64,000 bases of DNA from Lasiodiplodia sp. COLG20. Its lineage: Eukaryota; Ascomycota; Dothideomycetes; Botryosphaeriales; Botryosphaeriaceae. The stretch's first letter is position 1, and each line of letters starts with the position of its first letter. The DNA lies in the NCBI GenBank assembly GCA_009801085.1, contig VNWV01000016.1, forward strand, positions 62,001 to 126,000, in the 5' to 3' direction. Shown here in pieces: positions 23,728 to 36,070 of the stretch. A program made the translations under genes and the position numbers. The notes beneath the pieces are model-generated. The model was not told where the DNA came from. It ran no database searches and worked only from the letters and a program-made list of their open reading frames with translations.

Positions 23728-24401
23728 GTGTGCAAGGCGTGATACGTTGGGCACGCAGGATGTGCCAAGAAAAAGAAAAAGATGAAGGCACCAGAGCGCA
23801 AGCCTATGATACAGCTCGCTTTTTGTGTTATCGCTGGCATGGGGGCGGAAACACCACGCGCCCCACCTTTTGGAAAGACCTGCACCACGCGGCCCCATTC
23901 CCGAGTTCCGCGGGACGGAAGTCTGTGCTCGGAGATGTTACCGAGAACGGGCGGCTTGATTCAAGCCATGCATGTTCGTTACCGACAGTCTGGAACCGTG
24001 GTCGAACTTGGGTTCTGCAACTCAAACCGCTACCCGGGGTGCTGCATTAGCCGGCCGGCCTGTCACTCACGCCATGCAATTTACAGCTTCGTCCCCGTTT
24101 GGGAGAGCTACAGGCCCAAAGACAGACGCTTTCGGTTCTGTGCCGTGTCACATCCCTGCTCAACCACGCCGCACTGCGCCGCACCAGGATCCAGACTGCT
24201 GGCGCCCGCGCATGAAACACTGCCGACGACGACTTTTTCTCCGTGGTAAGGAGCCGGTCCCCTGGCTGCGGAATTACGTCCCATGCCGGCTGCACTTGGG
24301 TCAAGGTCTGGCCGGGGTCTAAGAATCTTTGGAGCAGCTTCCGCTATGCATTGGGCCCAAAACTCTACACCTCCCTGTTGTACGCTAGATGGAGACAATA
24401 G
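23728..24401. promoter_or_regulatory. Divergent spacer between P450 and membrane protein
   Basis: 674 bp between head-to-head genes; presumed promoter region for both. Open frames here are overlapping shadows with no recognisable domain. Confidence 0.5.
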
Positions 24402-25624
24402 ATGTACACCATGTCGCTGTCGACACTTCAGCCGCTTTGCTACTGGACAATCACACCGCTTTTCGCTATTGCTACGGTCACTACGGTTGCTCGAACCTAC
24501 ATACGGCTCTTCATTAAATCATTCGGCTTGGACGACTGGGCTTCTATCACATTACTTGTTGGTCACTCCCTGGATTTGATGGATAAATGTTGACTTATAG
24601 CAGTTCTTCAACGCAGGCCTCCAAGCCATCCTGTATGTATTCCTCAAGTATGGTGCCGGCTTGCACATCATAAAGGTGCAAACCGAGCACCCTGATTACA
24701 TCACTCAACTGCTCAAGGTATGTCTTCATTGGAATACTTGAATGAATTTTGTCTGATGCAGGAATGAGCCAGGGACTTTTCGCCATCGAGATCTACTACA
24801 TCTGGATGCACTTCCACCTCAAGATGGGCTTCCTGCTCTTTTACATGCGTCTCTCTCACGTTCAATCTTTTCGCATCCTTATTTACATAGCAATGGTGTG
24901 CAACGCTCTTTGTACGGTGGGAATATGGGTACTCTATTGCCTTCAATGCATCCCGCTTGAAGCATTCTGGAACCCGGCAAAATACCCCGACACCACCTGC
25001 CTGAACAGTTCAGTCACTTACTTTGTCCCCTACTCCCTCGTAAGGATACCAATCTATGTCCTAAGGGTCTCAAATGCTGACAGCGTACTCCAGATGCTGA
25101 CGCTGGACATTGCAATCTTCATCATTCCAATTCACACAGTCTGGAAGCTGCAGATGACCCTGCGCCGGAAGCTTCAGGTGCTCAGTGTCATCTGCACCGG
25201 TGGTGCCGCCGTCCTCGTCTCCGCGCTCCGTCTCGTGGTGCTGCTCGAATTCTCCAAAAGTCCCGATTTCACTTGGACACTGGGCAAGATGATCATCATC
25301 TCCTCTTTCGAGATCAACGTTGCCATAATCGCATCCAACATGCCCTCCATGAAAGCTCTCTGGACCAGCTGGCGGGATGGAACATTGAGCTCACAGCAAT
25401 CAAAATATTCTCAGCACCACCAGCTCTCCGATATCCCGTCGAGCGGACAGCAATCACACGGACAGCAATCACGGTCGGCATCAAAGACTCGAGGTTGGGC
25501 GGATCCGACGGCGAAGGCGAACAATGTCTCAGAGCAATCGTTGGTAACGAAGGACAGGGTAGTTGTCACTCACTCCCCGTATCAAAATACGCATGATTGT
25601 CCTCTGCAGCACCCGGAAGATTGA
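24402..25624 (+). CDS. Seven-helix fungal rhodopsin-domain membrane protein (no CFEM)
   Basis: Plasma-membrane protein of the large Pth11-related/rhodopsin-domain family, function generally unknown. Exons 24402-24557, 24601-24717, 24773-25039 and 25094-25624 give 356 aa. Typical features: FGLDDW after the second helix, LKYGAGLHI, MGFLLFYMRLS, CxPxxxFWNP in the form CIPLEAFWNPA, and LDIAIFIIPIHTVWKLQM. A Ser/Gln-rich cytoplasmic tail follows the last helix. No N-terminal CFEM cysteine domain is present. The first intron has a weak GTTGGT donor, so that boundary is less certain. It may mark the edge of the meroterpenoid cluster or be unrelated. Confidence 0.82.
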
Positions 25625-26185
25625 GCTCTACTGCACAGGGGACAGAGTCCCTCCAATGGAGAATGCAAATTATTTCCTTGATTCAAGAACGAATTCCTGG
25701 AAACAATCACCACAAATATTTATTAGTCTATGATAGTACGAAATGTACCTTGGAAATGATACTACAGCGTAGAAGCCGAATCTATCTTTACAGCGGGTAT
25801 GCAAATCCAAATCTCCTGACCAACCCTAATGTCGTGATCATGATGACGCGGCAGCGTCATATCTGAGCAATACCGATCATCCGCAGAATATGTGGGGGCG
25901 ATCAGGCCGTGGGCAGGGTTGTGGCCGGGACGTGGCCAGGGGAACGGTTTTTGGGGGCGGCTGCAAGAGTGAGGCGGCTGGCCCGCAGTCTCGGAATAGT
26001 TGATTCGCGAAATCACTCACCAGGCTCTAAGGAGGATGAGACGATCTGTCGTAGCCAGAACCCCGGCTTTGGATGTCAACGAAGTTTAGTAACGGCGGAA
26101 CGCGGAGACGTTTATATTTCATCACTCTACTTAATAGCTATATGCGTTCCATGGCAATGCTTATCCCATCACTTCCACCGCCTTC
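25625..26185. other. Convergent spacer
   Basis: Separates the 3' ends of the rhodopsin-domain gene and the chitinase. No gene or repeat recognised. Confidence 0.5.
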
Positions 26186-29100
26186 TCATACACCAAGCGG
26201 ACCAAACGCATTATTCGTTCCCCCAACTCGGCTATCACCCCACAACATGTATCTGCTCGAGGTGCTGGCGGCACTGTTCGTCCCTGGCAACGGCGTGTTG
26301 GCCCAATTCGCAACCCGCGGGAAATGCATCTGATTCGCATTGGCCAGGCCGGTGCCAGCCGTCATATGGTTGGTGATGAAGTGGGCGGCAACCTGGCTCT
26401 GGCCGCCGGCAAAGCTGTTGAGGACGGCCTGGGAGGTTGTGAGGTAGCTAGCGATGTTGCGCTGGGCGCGGTCGATGTGGTTGTCGATCCAGTAGCACCA
26501 CAAGGTGCGGAGCCCCCAGCTGGTCACGCCGTTAGGCCGCTGCGGGCCGGTCGGCTCGGTGGTGCCTTGGGGCGACTGGCCCCAGGTGAAGGCCGAGTCG
26601 AAGGCGTCGCAGATGGCCTCGACCTCGTTGGACGGCTGCGTCCAGCGCGGCCGGATGTCGGCGTGCTGCAAGTACTGGAAGACGGAGGCCGAGTTGCGCA
26701 CGTCCTGCGTCGCGCCCGACTGCGAGCCCGTCGTCGGCGGCGGCGAGACCTGGTTTCCCTGCGTCCAGTCCTTCTTGACCGAGTTGACGTCCTGCAGCAG
26801 GACGGCTAGCAGGCCGCGTGTTTCTTTGCTGAGGGCGCTGCCGAGAGCCTCGGACGCGACGTGGTCGAGCCAGTCCCAGTTGTTGCCGTTGTACTGGAAC
26901 TGGAAGCCGTTGTTGTTGCCCGTCTGCGCAACCCCGAGCACCTGCTCGACCCACGCCGTGTCTGCTGCGGTCCAGCCGGCAGGGAAGGGGATGGGTCCGC
27001 CGTTTGCGTAGTTCTTTGAGGTACCGGAGAGCCATTGGAGGAACATGGTAATGATACCAACCTCGAAGACGTGATCGGTAGCAAATTTACTAACGCTAAT
27101 ACCCGCGACCGTCTTGTCGCTGTTACGGATGCTGTTCTTCACGATGGCTGGAGTGCATGCTTGCGTCCGGTCGTTACTTGGCATATACCACCTGGTCACG
27201 CGTCAACATGCTAATCAGAACATTGGTAGTAGTTTGTCTTACTTTGAAACTTGCAGATCTGTGCTGTAGAGTCCGCATTGAGGATATTCGGAGAACGGGT
27301 ACGCCTGGCCGTTCCACGAGTACATCTTTGTTTCGTACAGTACTCTCTTCGAAAGTTTGGCTTCCGTGCAGAGTGCATCCGGAGGGGGCGGAATATACGG
27401 GCAGGATGAATCATCACCATCGCGCTCTACTAGTGCTCGTCGCGCCTTGGACGAGGAGTCGTCATCTTCGGCCAAGCCGATGGTGTAGCACAGCTCGCAC
27501 GCCTCTCCAGGTGTTTCTCCACCACCGCCAGGGCATTTTTTGAACTTGTCGGGGATCGTGAACATGGGCGGAATAACGTGGTTATCACGCTTGTATAGAG
27601 AACCAGCAGGTTCGATGAAGCTCAGAGCTGCAGGCAATGCATTTCCCCATGGATCCAGTGCTGGAACATATCTCGAGTGATTGAGAGCATCCGGCTGCCG
27701 TGTCTGGTATGGGGCTCTAAGAGCCAATACGTCACGCTTGGTGGGCTCCTGGGCCGGGCAGATCTCGCCTTTTCCGCCTGGTGTTATGTCTTTTGCGGGC
27801 AGCTCTGCAATTGGTATCCTGGTGGTGCCTCCCCAGCCAAAGAGGTCTGGTGCATCTAGCTGGGCGTAAAGCTGCGCTTGTGCATTGATGCCGTATTTGA
27901 AGGGACATGTGCTCGAATCGCTACCAGCTGCAGCACTCGCATAGAATACCACAGATCCGTCAGCAACAAGATGAACAGCGGCATTGTCAACCTTCCATCT
28001 ATCATCGAAAACAATACCGAAGGTAACGGTAGGTTTTAGGTGAACCTCGACTTGGCCGGAGGCAGACACTTCCCAATTGAACTCCGGCGTTCCAAGTGTT
28101 TGAGATCCACTGCGGTTTGGATCCTCAAGAGCTTTTGGTTCGTATCCAGACTCCTGCGGGTACGTTTGTTGTGTTTCCCAAGACGCGATGTTGACCTGGG
28201 CGTCCAAGTGGCCGGCAACAACAAATGACGCCGAAAGGGATCCATAGACCGCAACATTGGGGCCTACTGTGACGATACCTACGCGCTGTGAGCAAGGCTT
28301 CCTTCGGGCTGAAAATTGGCTACTTACCGGGAACCCTGAAAGTCGCTCCTGGGAAGTCATCCAACCCGATCATCTTTATATCTCCCGAGTCGTAAGTCAA
28401 AGATGCAACGGCGTCGAGTGAGAAACTCGCAGTGACTGAGCCTTTGTTCTTGAAATACAAGTACGACTGACTGAGGTCAGGAGGATTCGGAAGATCGAGC
28501 GTTGTGATGATGGTGATTCCGAAGCTGGTGTCCACTTGGAGATGAGCCGATATCTCTGCTTTGATGTTTGCTTGCGCCTGAGATGGTCTAGGTCAGCCAT
28601 CATCTTTTTCTTGTACCACCAGGGGTAACTTACAGTGGCAGGGCCTACGGGGCAGGGACCCCACTGTTCGTCGACCAGAATGGCAGTGATGGTCTCGTCC
28701 ACCTGGTGGTTGAGTTCCTCGGTAACCTTGGCAGTCCCCGTGGTGATGAGGTTCTTCAACCAGGATATCACGCCACTTCCAAACCACCGCTTGTGCATCT
28801 CATGCTTATCTAGCGCCCCGAAATGCACGTCATCGCGCCATTCGTCCTCAAGCCAGCGCTTGTGGTTTCTGCCAACGTCCTCAAGAGAGCGTTTGCGTTT
28901 CGTTTCTCCGGCCTTGTTGACGACGTTGTTCCAATAGCCTTCTTCATTGGAGAAGTCGATGCGCATCAGACTCTCGCCAAGATCGCGAGGGACCCTTGCA
29001 AAATCATAGTCAAAGGTCAAGTCGTAGATCTCCCGGCCAATGAGTTCTCGCTTGCGAATATGATGCGGCAGCTCCTGATTTTCGGAGACGGTCATGTTTT

Positions 29101-32100
29101 TCGCAACAGCGTATTTTCCTGGGCCGCACTTTACGTTTGTCAGCCGCCTATCCGCAAATTATTAGGCAAACATCTACTTACTCCATCCGGCATCTCCAGG
29201 ATGGTACCAGGCACGCCGTGGCCGAGATATATTTTGTTACAATTGCTGTCTTCCGAATAGTCTGTGCAAACCATCCGAACGGTCTGCTCTTCTTCGCTAA
29301 TCGAGTTGAAACAATCGAAAACTTCCCAATGGGAGCCATCTCGTTTGTCCAAAGACTGTTGTATCTCTTCGGGAGAAGTGATGATAACGAACCCGAACGC
29401 CGATTTCTATTTCCATCAGTTACAGGAAACATCGTATATATGGACTTGATTCTTACGTTAGGATCTCCCTCAGTGCCCTCATCTTCCCCGGTTCCCCAAG
29501 TGTCGTCGGTTTCGAGCTTAAATTCCGGATTCGCCTCGTCATCACTAGGCGGATTGGGGAACAGATACTCCAAAGGCACCGGCAAGAATGGTGATTTGCC
29601 GCTCTCGGGGTCACAGCAGAATGCACGTGTCCGTTCCAGGCTACGAAAGATTAGAGTCTTGACACATTAGCAGAGGAATGGAAACCTACTGAGGAAAACA
29701 ATTTTGGCCTTCACCATACTCGCTCTTTGCGAGCTCCACCTGGTGGCCGGTAGCACAATGGTTATCATCGCAGCTATAGACACCTTTTCCGGTTGTGCCC
29801 TGCTTGGTATCAGCTCAAACCCCTCAGCGTCAGCAGCAGAGGACTCACCGCCCAGGCGCAGTTCTTCCAATTCTTGGCTTCCTCGTTGGAGCAGCAAAAC
29901 ATCTTGCCGAAATCCAAATCATACGCATCAAGCACTTCGGCCAGCGCCTCGCCAACCAGACCAAAGAACTGGGAGAAGTCAGCAATAGTCTCCAGGAACG
30001 AGCCCTCAAACGTCATCAGCGTCTCATCCGCCGAGCACGAATCCTTCCAGCTGCAATCAATCGCCTTGGCGTCCGGGACGTCGCAGCAGTAGAACTTCAG
30101 GCCGTCGGTGCAGTAGTCGCCGTGGTCGCCCCACTTGTTCGACTCCAGGGCGACCTGGCCCGGGTCGCACTGGCCGTCGCAGAGCGGCGGGTTGCCGTGC
30201 CACTGGCAGTTCTTCTTGTCGGGCGCGGCGTCGACGGGGCAGCACAGGGTGCTGTCGGCGCTGTCGGAGTGGTAGCCGCCCCAGAAGCCCGTCGACTGGC
30301 CGCACGGCTGCGTCGTGATGGGCACCTCGCCCGCCTTGCAGCTGCCGCCGCACTCGGTCACGCGGCAGTCGCCGCCGCCGCTCTCCTTCCAGTAGTCGGC
30401 CTTGTCGGCCTCGCTGTTGAACGCTTTGAGCTGGTTCGGGTACAGGACGCCGCGGAGCGCGGCGAGGTCGGTGGTGTCTTGGTCGACGGCCCAGATGAGG
30501 AGGCCTGAAAGCCCCTGGTCGTTGGCGAATTTGACCTTTTGCTGGAAGGTATCTTGGTCGTCGTAGGATACCCTGGGTGGGGTTAGCCAGCGGTTGAAGG
30601 TAGTTTGGAGGGATGAGGTACCATTGGTCTTTGTTCCACGTGATGTATTTGACGGCGTTTTCCTTGTCGTAGAAGGGCGATACGTTATAAGTATCGATCA
30701 CATCCATGATCTCCTTGTACGTCAGGGTGCCCGAGTTCTTCGAGCACGCCCCTTTGGTCGCACCGCCCTTGAAGAGGCAACCAGGCTGCCAGCACTGCTG
30801 ATTATCAGTTCAGGTTCAACCTTTGGTCTGGGCAACTTACAGAGCTATCAGCCAGTTGGAAAGAACGGCCGTAGAATCCCAGACCGAGGTTGACCTTTCC
30901 TGGGTCCACGTCATTACGCCACAGAAGGTCGAGAGATTGCTTGATTTCAGTAAGATTGGTATGAGCCAAAACATGGCTGCCGATTGGATCATCGGCATCC
31001 CAGACGCCGTGCAAGTCATACGACATGAGGTTCATGAAGTCGACGTGCTTCATCATGTTGGTCAAGTCGAACCACCGCAGGTACCAGTAGGAGGTTGGTG
31101 CTGTGAAAGAGACTTCGTAATCCTCGGGCTGCTTTGCGATTGCGTCTTTCAGCTCCTTCATCAGTAGGGTATAGTTTACTCCGTCTTCGTCATGACCGCC
31201 GCGATCAGGTGCTCCGGGATACTCCCAATCAAAGTCAACTCCGTCGAAGCCGTAGTGTCGCATGAATGAAAACAGGTTGTTGATAAACTTCTGGCGATTC
31301 GAGGACGATGACACCAAGTCCGAGAAGACGGGCTGGGTTGATGTGTCATTGTCGTTGAAGCTCCAGCCGCCGAGTGAAATGGTCGCCTTGAGCCCAGAGT
31401 TGCGCTTCTTGAGCGCAGTGAAGTCGGAGAACAGCTTGGCATCGACACCTTCCATAGGCGCGATCTCGAAGGTATCAGGAGTGACGTAGCCGAACGCAAA
31501 GTTGAGGTGGGTTAAGCTCTCGACGGGGATATCCTTGAAGTCCATGCCCTGGCAACTGCGGTCGTGCGCCCAGGACTCGTAGTAGCCGATGATGCGCTTC
31601 TGGACGTCTGTGTCAGACTTGCCAGACTTTGGCTGCTCGCAGTTGCTCTGGCAGCCTGTGTCCGGATCATCCGTCTGGGCGCAGAAATCGTCCGTCATTC
31701 CGCAGAAGCCGTACTCGCTGCAGCAAACATTGAGAGGGCATTCTTTGCCGGGCGGGTCGGAGTATCTGCCGCACTCGGCATGAGCATCGCAGTTGCTCCA
31801 GCAGACGTCATTGGGGGATTCTCCGTTTGTGCCACACGCGTCTGGTCCGTAGTTACATTGCCCAGTGGCCTTGGGGCAACAGGCACCGTTCTTGCATGGC
31901 TTGGTTTCCGAGCAGGAGTAGTCGTCGGCATCTGCTGACTCCCTTCGGAAAAGGCGAGAGACATTGGGGCATTTCCCAGGGTCATCAGATCGGGACTTTA
32001 CGGAGAAGTCAAAGTACGAAGGGAACGCAGGGTTTTCGCAGGTCGGTTGGACATCTTCAGACCGCGGCTTGAGGCCGGATGGTAGAGCCAAGACCGCATT

Positions 32101-32169
32101 GAACAGCAGAAAAAAGAAGAGAGAGATAACGGAAAGAGAAATGATCGATCTTCGATTGTGTAGAACCAT
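26186..32169 (-). CDS. Secreted GH18 chitinase, subgroup C (killer-toxin-like), with chitin-binding domain
   Basis: Hydrolyses chitin outside the cell; this subgroup resembles the alpha/beta subunit of yeast killer toxins. Ten exons: 30841-32169, 30622-30797, 29849-30572, 29690-29799, 29457-29640, 29182-29406, 28634-29128, 28328-28577, 27243-28278 and 26186-27191 (1844 aa). An N-terminal signal peptide (about residues 1-28) is followed by a Cys-rich region with a CBM18-type chitin-binding domain (around 140-180: CPLNVCCSEYGFCG). The GH18 domain follows from about 195 (IIGYYESW), with catalytic motif DGVDFDWEYPG (general acid Glu316). The remaining 1200 residues contain several Cys-rich blocks (600-850) and a long beta-rich C-terminal region of unknown fold, as in other subgroup C enzymes. 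Divergent from a LysM gene, the arrangement reported for this subgroup in other fungi. Confidence 0.92.
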
Positions 32170-33083
32170 GATTCAATGAAAGCTGAGAAGGAGCGAGGAG
32201 AGCAAAGAGCTCGGGTGTGTCTTCGAGGGAGAACCAGCGGGATCAGAGTGGTCCCAAATATGCCATCGCAGGGCGGCGGACCATCTTGCCGACGAGAATA
32301 CGGCTCATATCATTCAGCACATGGTACTAAATCCTTCAAGCGAAGAGTGGAACCTACATGCTGGGAAAGTCGTTGAAAGCCGACTCTTTGGGGGGTCTGG
32401 TGGTGGGTTGGGCTGACAGTGGTGCAAGGAAACTTGACCAACAGCCATTTCTGGGCATTTCACCACCCTCAGCTCCGATGCAATATTGATGGATTGCATT
32501 AGAAAGAAAGAGATATAGCACTTGTGGGATTTTGGGGGCTGAAACAGCGAACGGGTGGTGCAGCAAAGGGCACACAGCTCGAGGCGACATTGCTTCTTGC
32601 GGATGGGTGGAGGGTCATTTGACCCTTAAGACATGCATTGTGTAATTTATAGTGGAGCGGGGTAGATTGGCTAAGGCTGAGTAGTAGGGCTTGTAGTATT
32701 CTTATCGCCGCTAAGCAACGCCACGACACGAGCTTAGCGGAGCGGAGGCTACGCCTGGCACGGTCCGGCCCGGCTTCTACCCGTATTAGGCAGCTCATAC
32801 TTCAACCGCGCAGCCCCCACTCGCCAACCTGATCCCGGAAGGGTGGTAGTACCTTGCAGAAACGACTTTTTTGAACAGCGGTTGTGATCCTTCGGCCAGG
32901 CACCATCGCCTGGACATCCGTGGTCGGCAGTCAGAGACGGAGGCAACCCAATATTATGTTACACAATTTTTCTGAATTTACTGTCCTTGTATTCAGCGAA
33001 GGTCGAGGTTCATCCGCTCTCTTCGCAAAATTCTTACTCGCCGTTCCTTCCTTCATATCCTCAGTCTTCATCTCGCTGCTGTC
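32170..33083. promoter_or_regulatory. Shared divergent promoter of chitinase and LysM genes
   Basis: 914 bp between head-to-head genes whose products both bind chitin, so coordinate control is likely. No ORF with recognisable features; no clear repeat. Confidence 0.6.
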
Positions 33084-35846
33084 ATGGCCCAAATACCATT
33101 GTTCATCTTTTTGTTTATCAGTTCCTTTGCGTTCAGGACGCTGGCCCTGCAAATCTTCTCCAATGCATCTGTGCCGACGAACGCTTCACAGGCGTGCGGC
33201 AATGCCTGGATGGCGGACCTTCAGTGCATCCCCGTCGTCTTTACCTTCAGGCCTGGCAACTACTACAATGACACATTGTTAAAGTCGGCATGCACGTCGG
33301 ACTGCGACAAATCCCTAGCGTCCTGGGAAGCGGGCATCTTTGGCAATTGCCACGATGTGCCCTGGACGGATGCATACAGCGAGAGCGCCCCCATCGAAAC
33401 CGTACCAAACCTCGTGCGGTACAACTACAACCAGACGTGCCGCACGGACTCAGGGCGGTACTGCAACGCAGTGCTGGGAGCTGCGGCTGCATCCGGAGGC
33501 GGTGGAAACTCGTCTGCATGCGACCTCTGCGCCGTCAAAGCTCTGCAGTTCGCTGCAGGATCCCCCTACTACGACGGGGCGGTGCTGCAGGCGGAATCTG
33601 TCTATCAGCAACTCACATCAAGCTGCGGGGTCACAGGTCTGCCTCTGAGCACGACAACTCTCCCGTTCCTGTGAGTGGTGCTCTGCCCGATCCACGACGC
33701 ACACTGACTCTCTTCTAGGACGAGCACATCCACAACGCCATCGCCTACGCCGACCTGTGCTGGAAAGACATACTCAATTCAGAGCGGCGATGATTGCCAC
33801 TCAATAGCAAAATCGCAGGGAATCGGCACCATGTGGTTGATAACTGACAACAACCTCCCAGCGTGGTGCAACGAATTCCCTACAACAGGGGACTTGTGCC
33901 TCGTGAATACGTGCAGCGTGTACACAGTACAGCAGAACGACACTTGCGATTCGATGGCGGCAGCGAACGGTATATCGACTGTGCAGCTGCATGCGTGGAA
34001 CCCTTCCATCAACGCAGGTTGCAGTAACCTAAACAGCAGCATCGGCTTTGAAGTGTGCATTGATGAGCCCGGCCAGAAGTATATCACGCCCAACGAGACC
34101 TTCACAGCCACGACTGCAACAACCCCGGCACCTGTGCCAACCAATGTGGCGGATGGAACCAACACAGAGTGTGGACAGTACTACCAAGCTGTTGCTGGAG
34201 ACTATTGCAACCTCCTCACCCTCAAGTTTGGAATCAGCCTCGAAGACTTTATTTTCTTGAACCCTGCAATCAATGAGAAGTAAGACGCCTCCCTCTTTTG
34301 TGCCAGATCGATCTGCTGATAATTATTTGCGCAGTTGCACTAATCTTTATGCAGACGAAAGTTACTGCGTGGAGGCCGTAGGCGACAGTAAGTGATGGTA
34401 TATTTTTCAGCTTGCTTCCTGTTTGCTGACCACGGTGTTGCTCAGTAAACACCTATTCCGGCCGCCCCGGATACGTCACAGCCACCCCAACATACTCTGT
34501 AAGCATCCACTTCTGTTTACGAGAATAGCAACTGACGGTCAAAGATGATTCCATGGGATAGCTGGCCGGATGCCACCTTCACGCCCAACACCACAACGTC
34601 AACAGGGCTACCACTCGCTTCGGGCACTCGTCGGGACTGCAACATCTACATGGACGGAGACGACTACCAGTTCCCAGACGCAGCAGTGGATGGCACGACG
34701 CAGTGTGACATTGTGGCCGGATTCTGGGGCATCAGCGTGACGGATCTGACGTACTGGAACCCGTCGCTCAACGCCTCATCTGCCAACTGCAGTCTTTCCA
34801 CGGGGCTCAGCTACTGCGCAATCTGGGTCGACGTGCCAGCGCCGGCCATCCTCACAACGACGTCTGCGCCCATCAGAGTACGTGTTTTCCCCCTTCCATG
34901 CAACTGCATAGCTGACAGCGCCCCGGCAGGACGGCGCAGTGGCGAACTGCACGTACTACTACGACGTCGAGGCCGGGCTGACCTGCCAAGACGTGCTCGA
35001 CTACACCTGCCTCACCATCGCCCAGTTCTACGCCATGAACCCCGCCGTCGGCGCCGACTGCAGCGGGCTCTGGCTCGGTAAGCGCACTTTCCGCCCAACC
35101 TGCATGCATCATCTGACCTTTGCAGGCTACCAGTACTGCGTCCGCACCGACGACTACGTCGACCTGATCGGCTGCAGCGACGGCGACGACACCTCCACAA
35201 CAACAACCACGCAGACGGGCACGCTGACCGCGCCACCCACGACGGGCACGCAAACCGGCACCGCAGTGCCCTCGACGACGGCGCCGGGCCCGACGCAGAC
35301 GGGGCAGCCGGCCAATTGCAACGCGTGGTACATAGCACAGGGTAAGACGCCCAGCCGCCTCCCCGCAACTGCCCATACATACGCCCCTCTGATCACTGAT
35401 GAACGCAACGCACCACAGACGGCGACTCCTGCGCCTCGGTCGAGACGACGTATCTCATCAGCGCCGCGCAGTTCCTCGCGTGGAACCCGGCCGTGTCGGA
35501 TGACTGCTCGACCGGGTTCTGGGCCGGGTACGCGTACTGCGTCGGCACGACGGACGCGCCTGTTTCGACGCCCGCGGCGACGACGACGACGACGTCTGCT
35601 GCGAGTAGTACGACGACGACGGCGGCGGTGGCGGTGCCGTCGCCGACGCAGGATAATAGCATCGTTAGTAATTGCAACAAGTATGCGCAGGCCGCCGAGG
35701 GGGATTACTGCTCGCTGTTCGCCGAGGAGAATGGGATTACGGCGGCCGAGTTGTATGCGTGGAATGCGGTGCTGGAGGAGGATGGGAGCGGGTGTGATAC
35801 CGAGTTCTGGCTGGGGTACTGGTACTGCGTTGGCGTTGCTGCTTAG
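33084..35846 (+). CDS. Secreted multi-LysM protein
   Basis: Chitin-oligomer binding secreted protein. Eight exons: 33084-33670, 33719-34279, 34335-34387, 34446-34498, 34545-34877, 34930-35077, 35126-35341 and 35419-35846 (792 aa). The signal peptide covers roughly residues 1-22. A Cys-rich N-terminal segment of about 170 residues precedes the repeats. About seven LysM or LysM-like units follow, with markers such as [78 protein letters not shown] and [13 protein letters not shown], separated by Thr/Ser-rich linkers that are likely O-glycosylated. It could shield hyphae from the adjacent chitinase or sequester chitin fragments from a host; the sequence does not decide. A decayed relative is at 51440-51772. 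Confidence 0.9.
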
Positions 35847-36070
35847 CTCAGGCTTCTATTGCGTGCGTGGTGGGGGCGGGGCTGAATTAAGCAAGCGGGC
35901 CGAAGCTTGGGGGGTGTGTCTTGACGTAGTACCCTGTCGGTGCCTGCATGAATAGACCGGCCTCGCTTATGCTTGTATCGCAGCTATATTACGACATCCC
36001 TACCTACCTGACTCTCTCTTCCTTCTCCCCTCATCCCACCACGCGCCACACCTTCCCAGCAACGACCATC

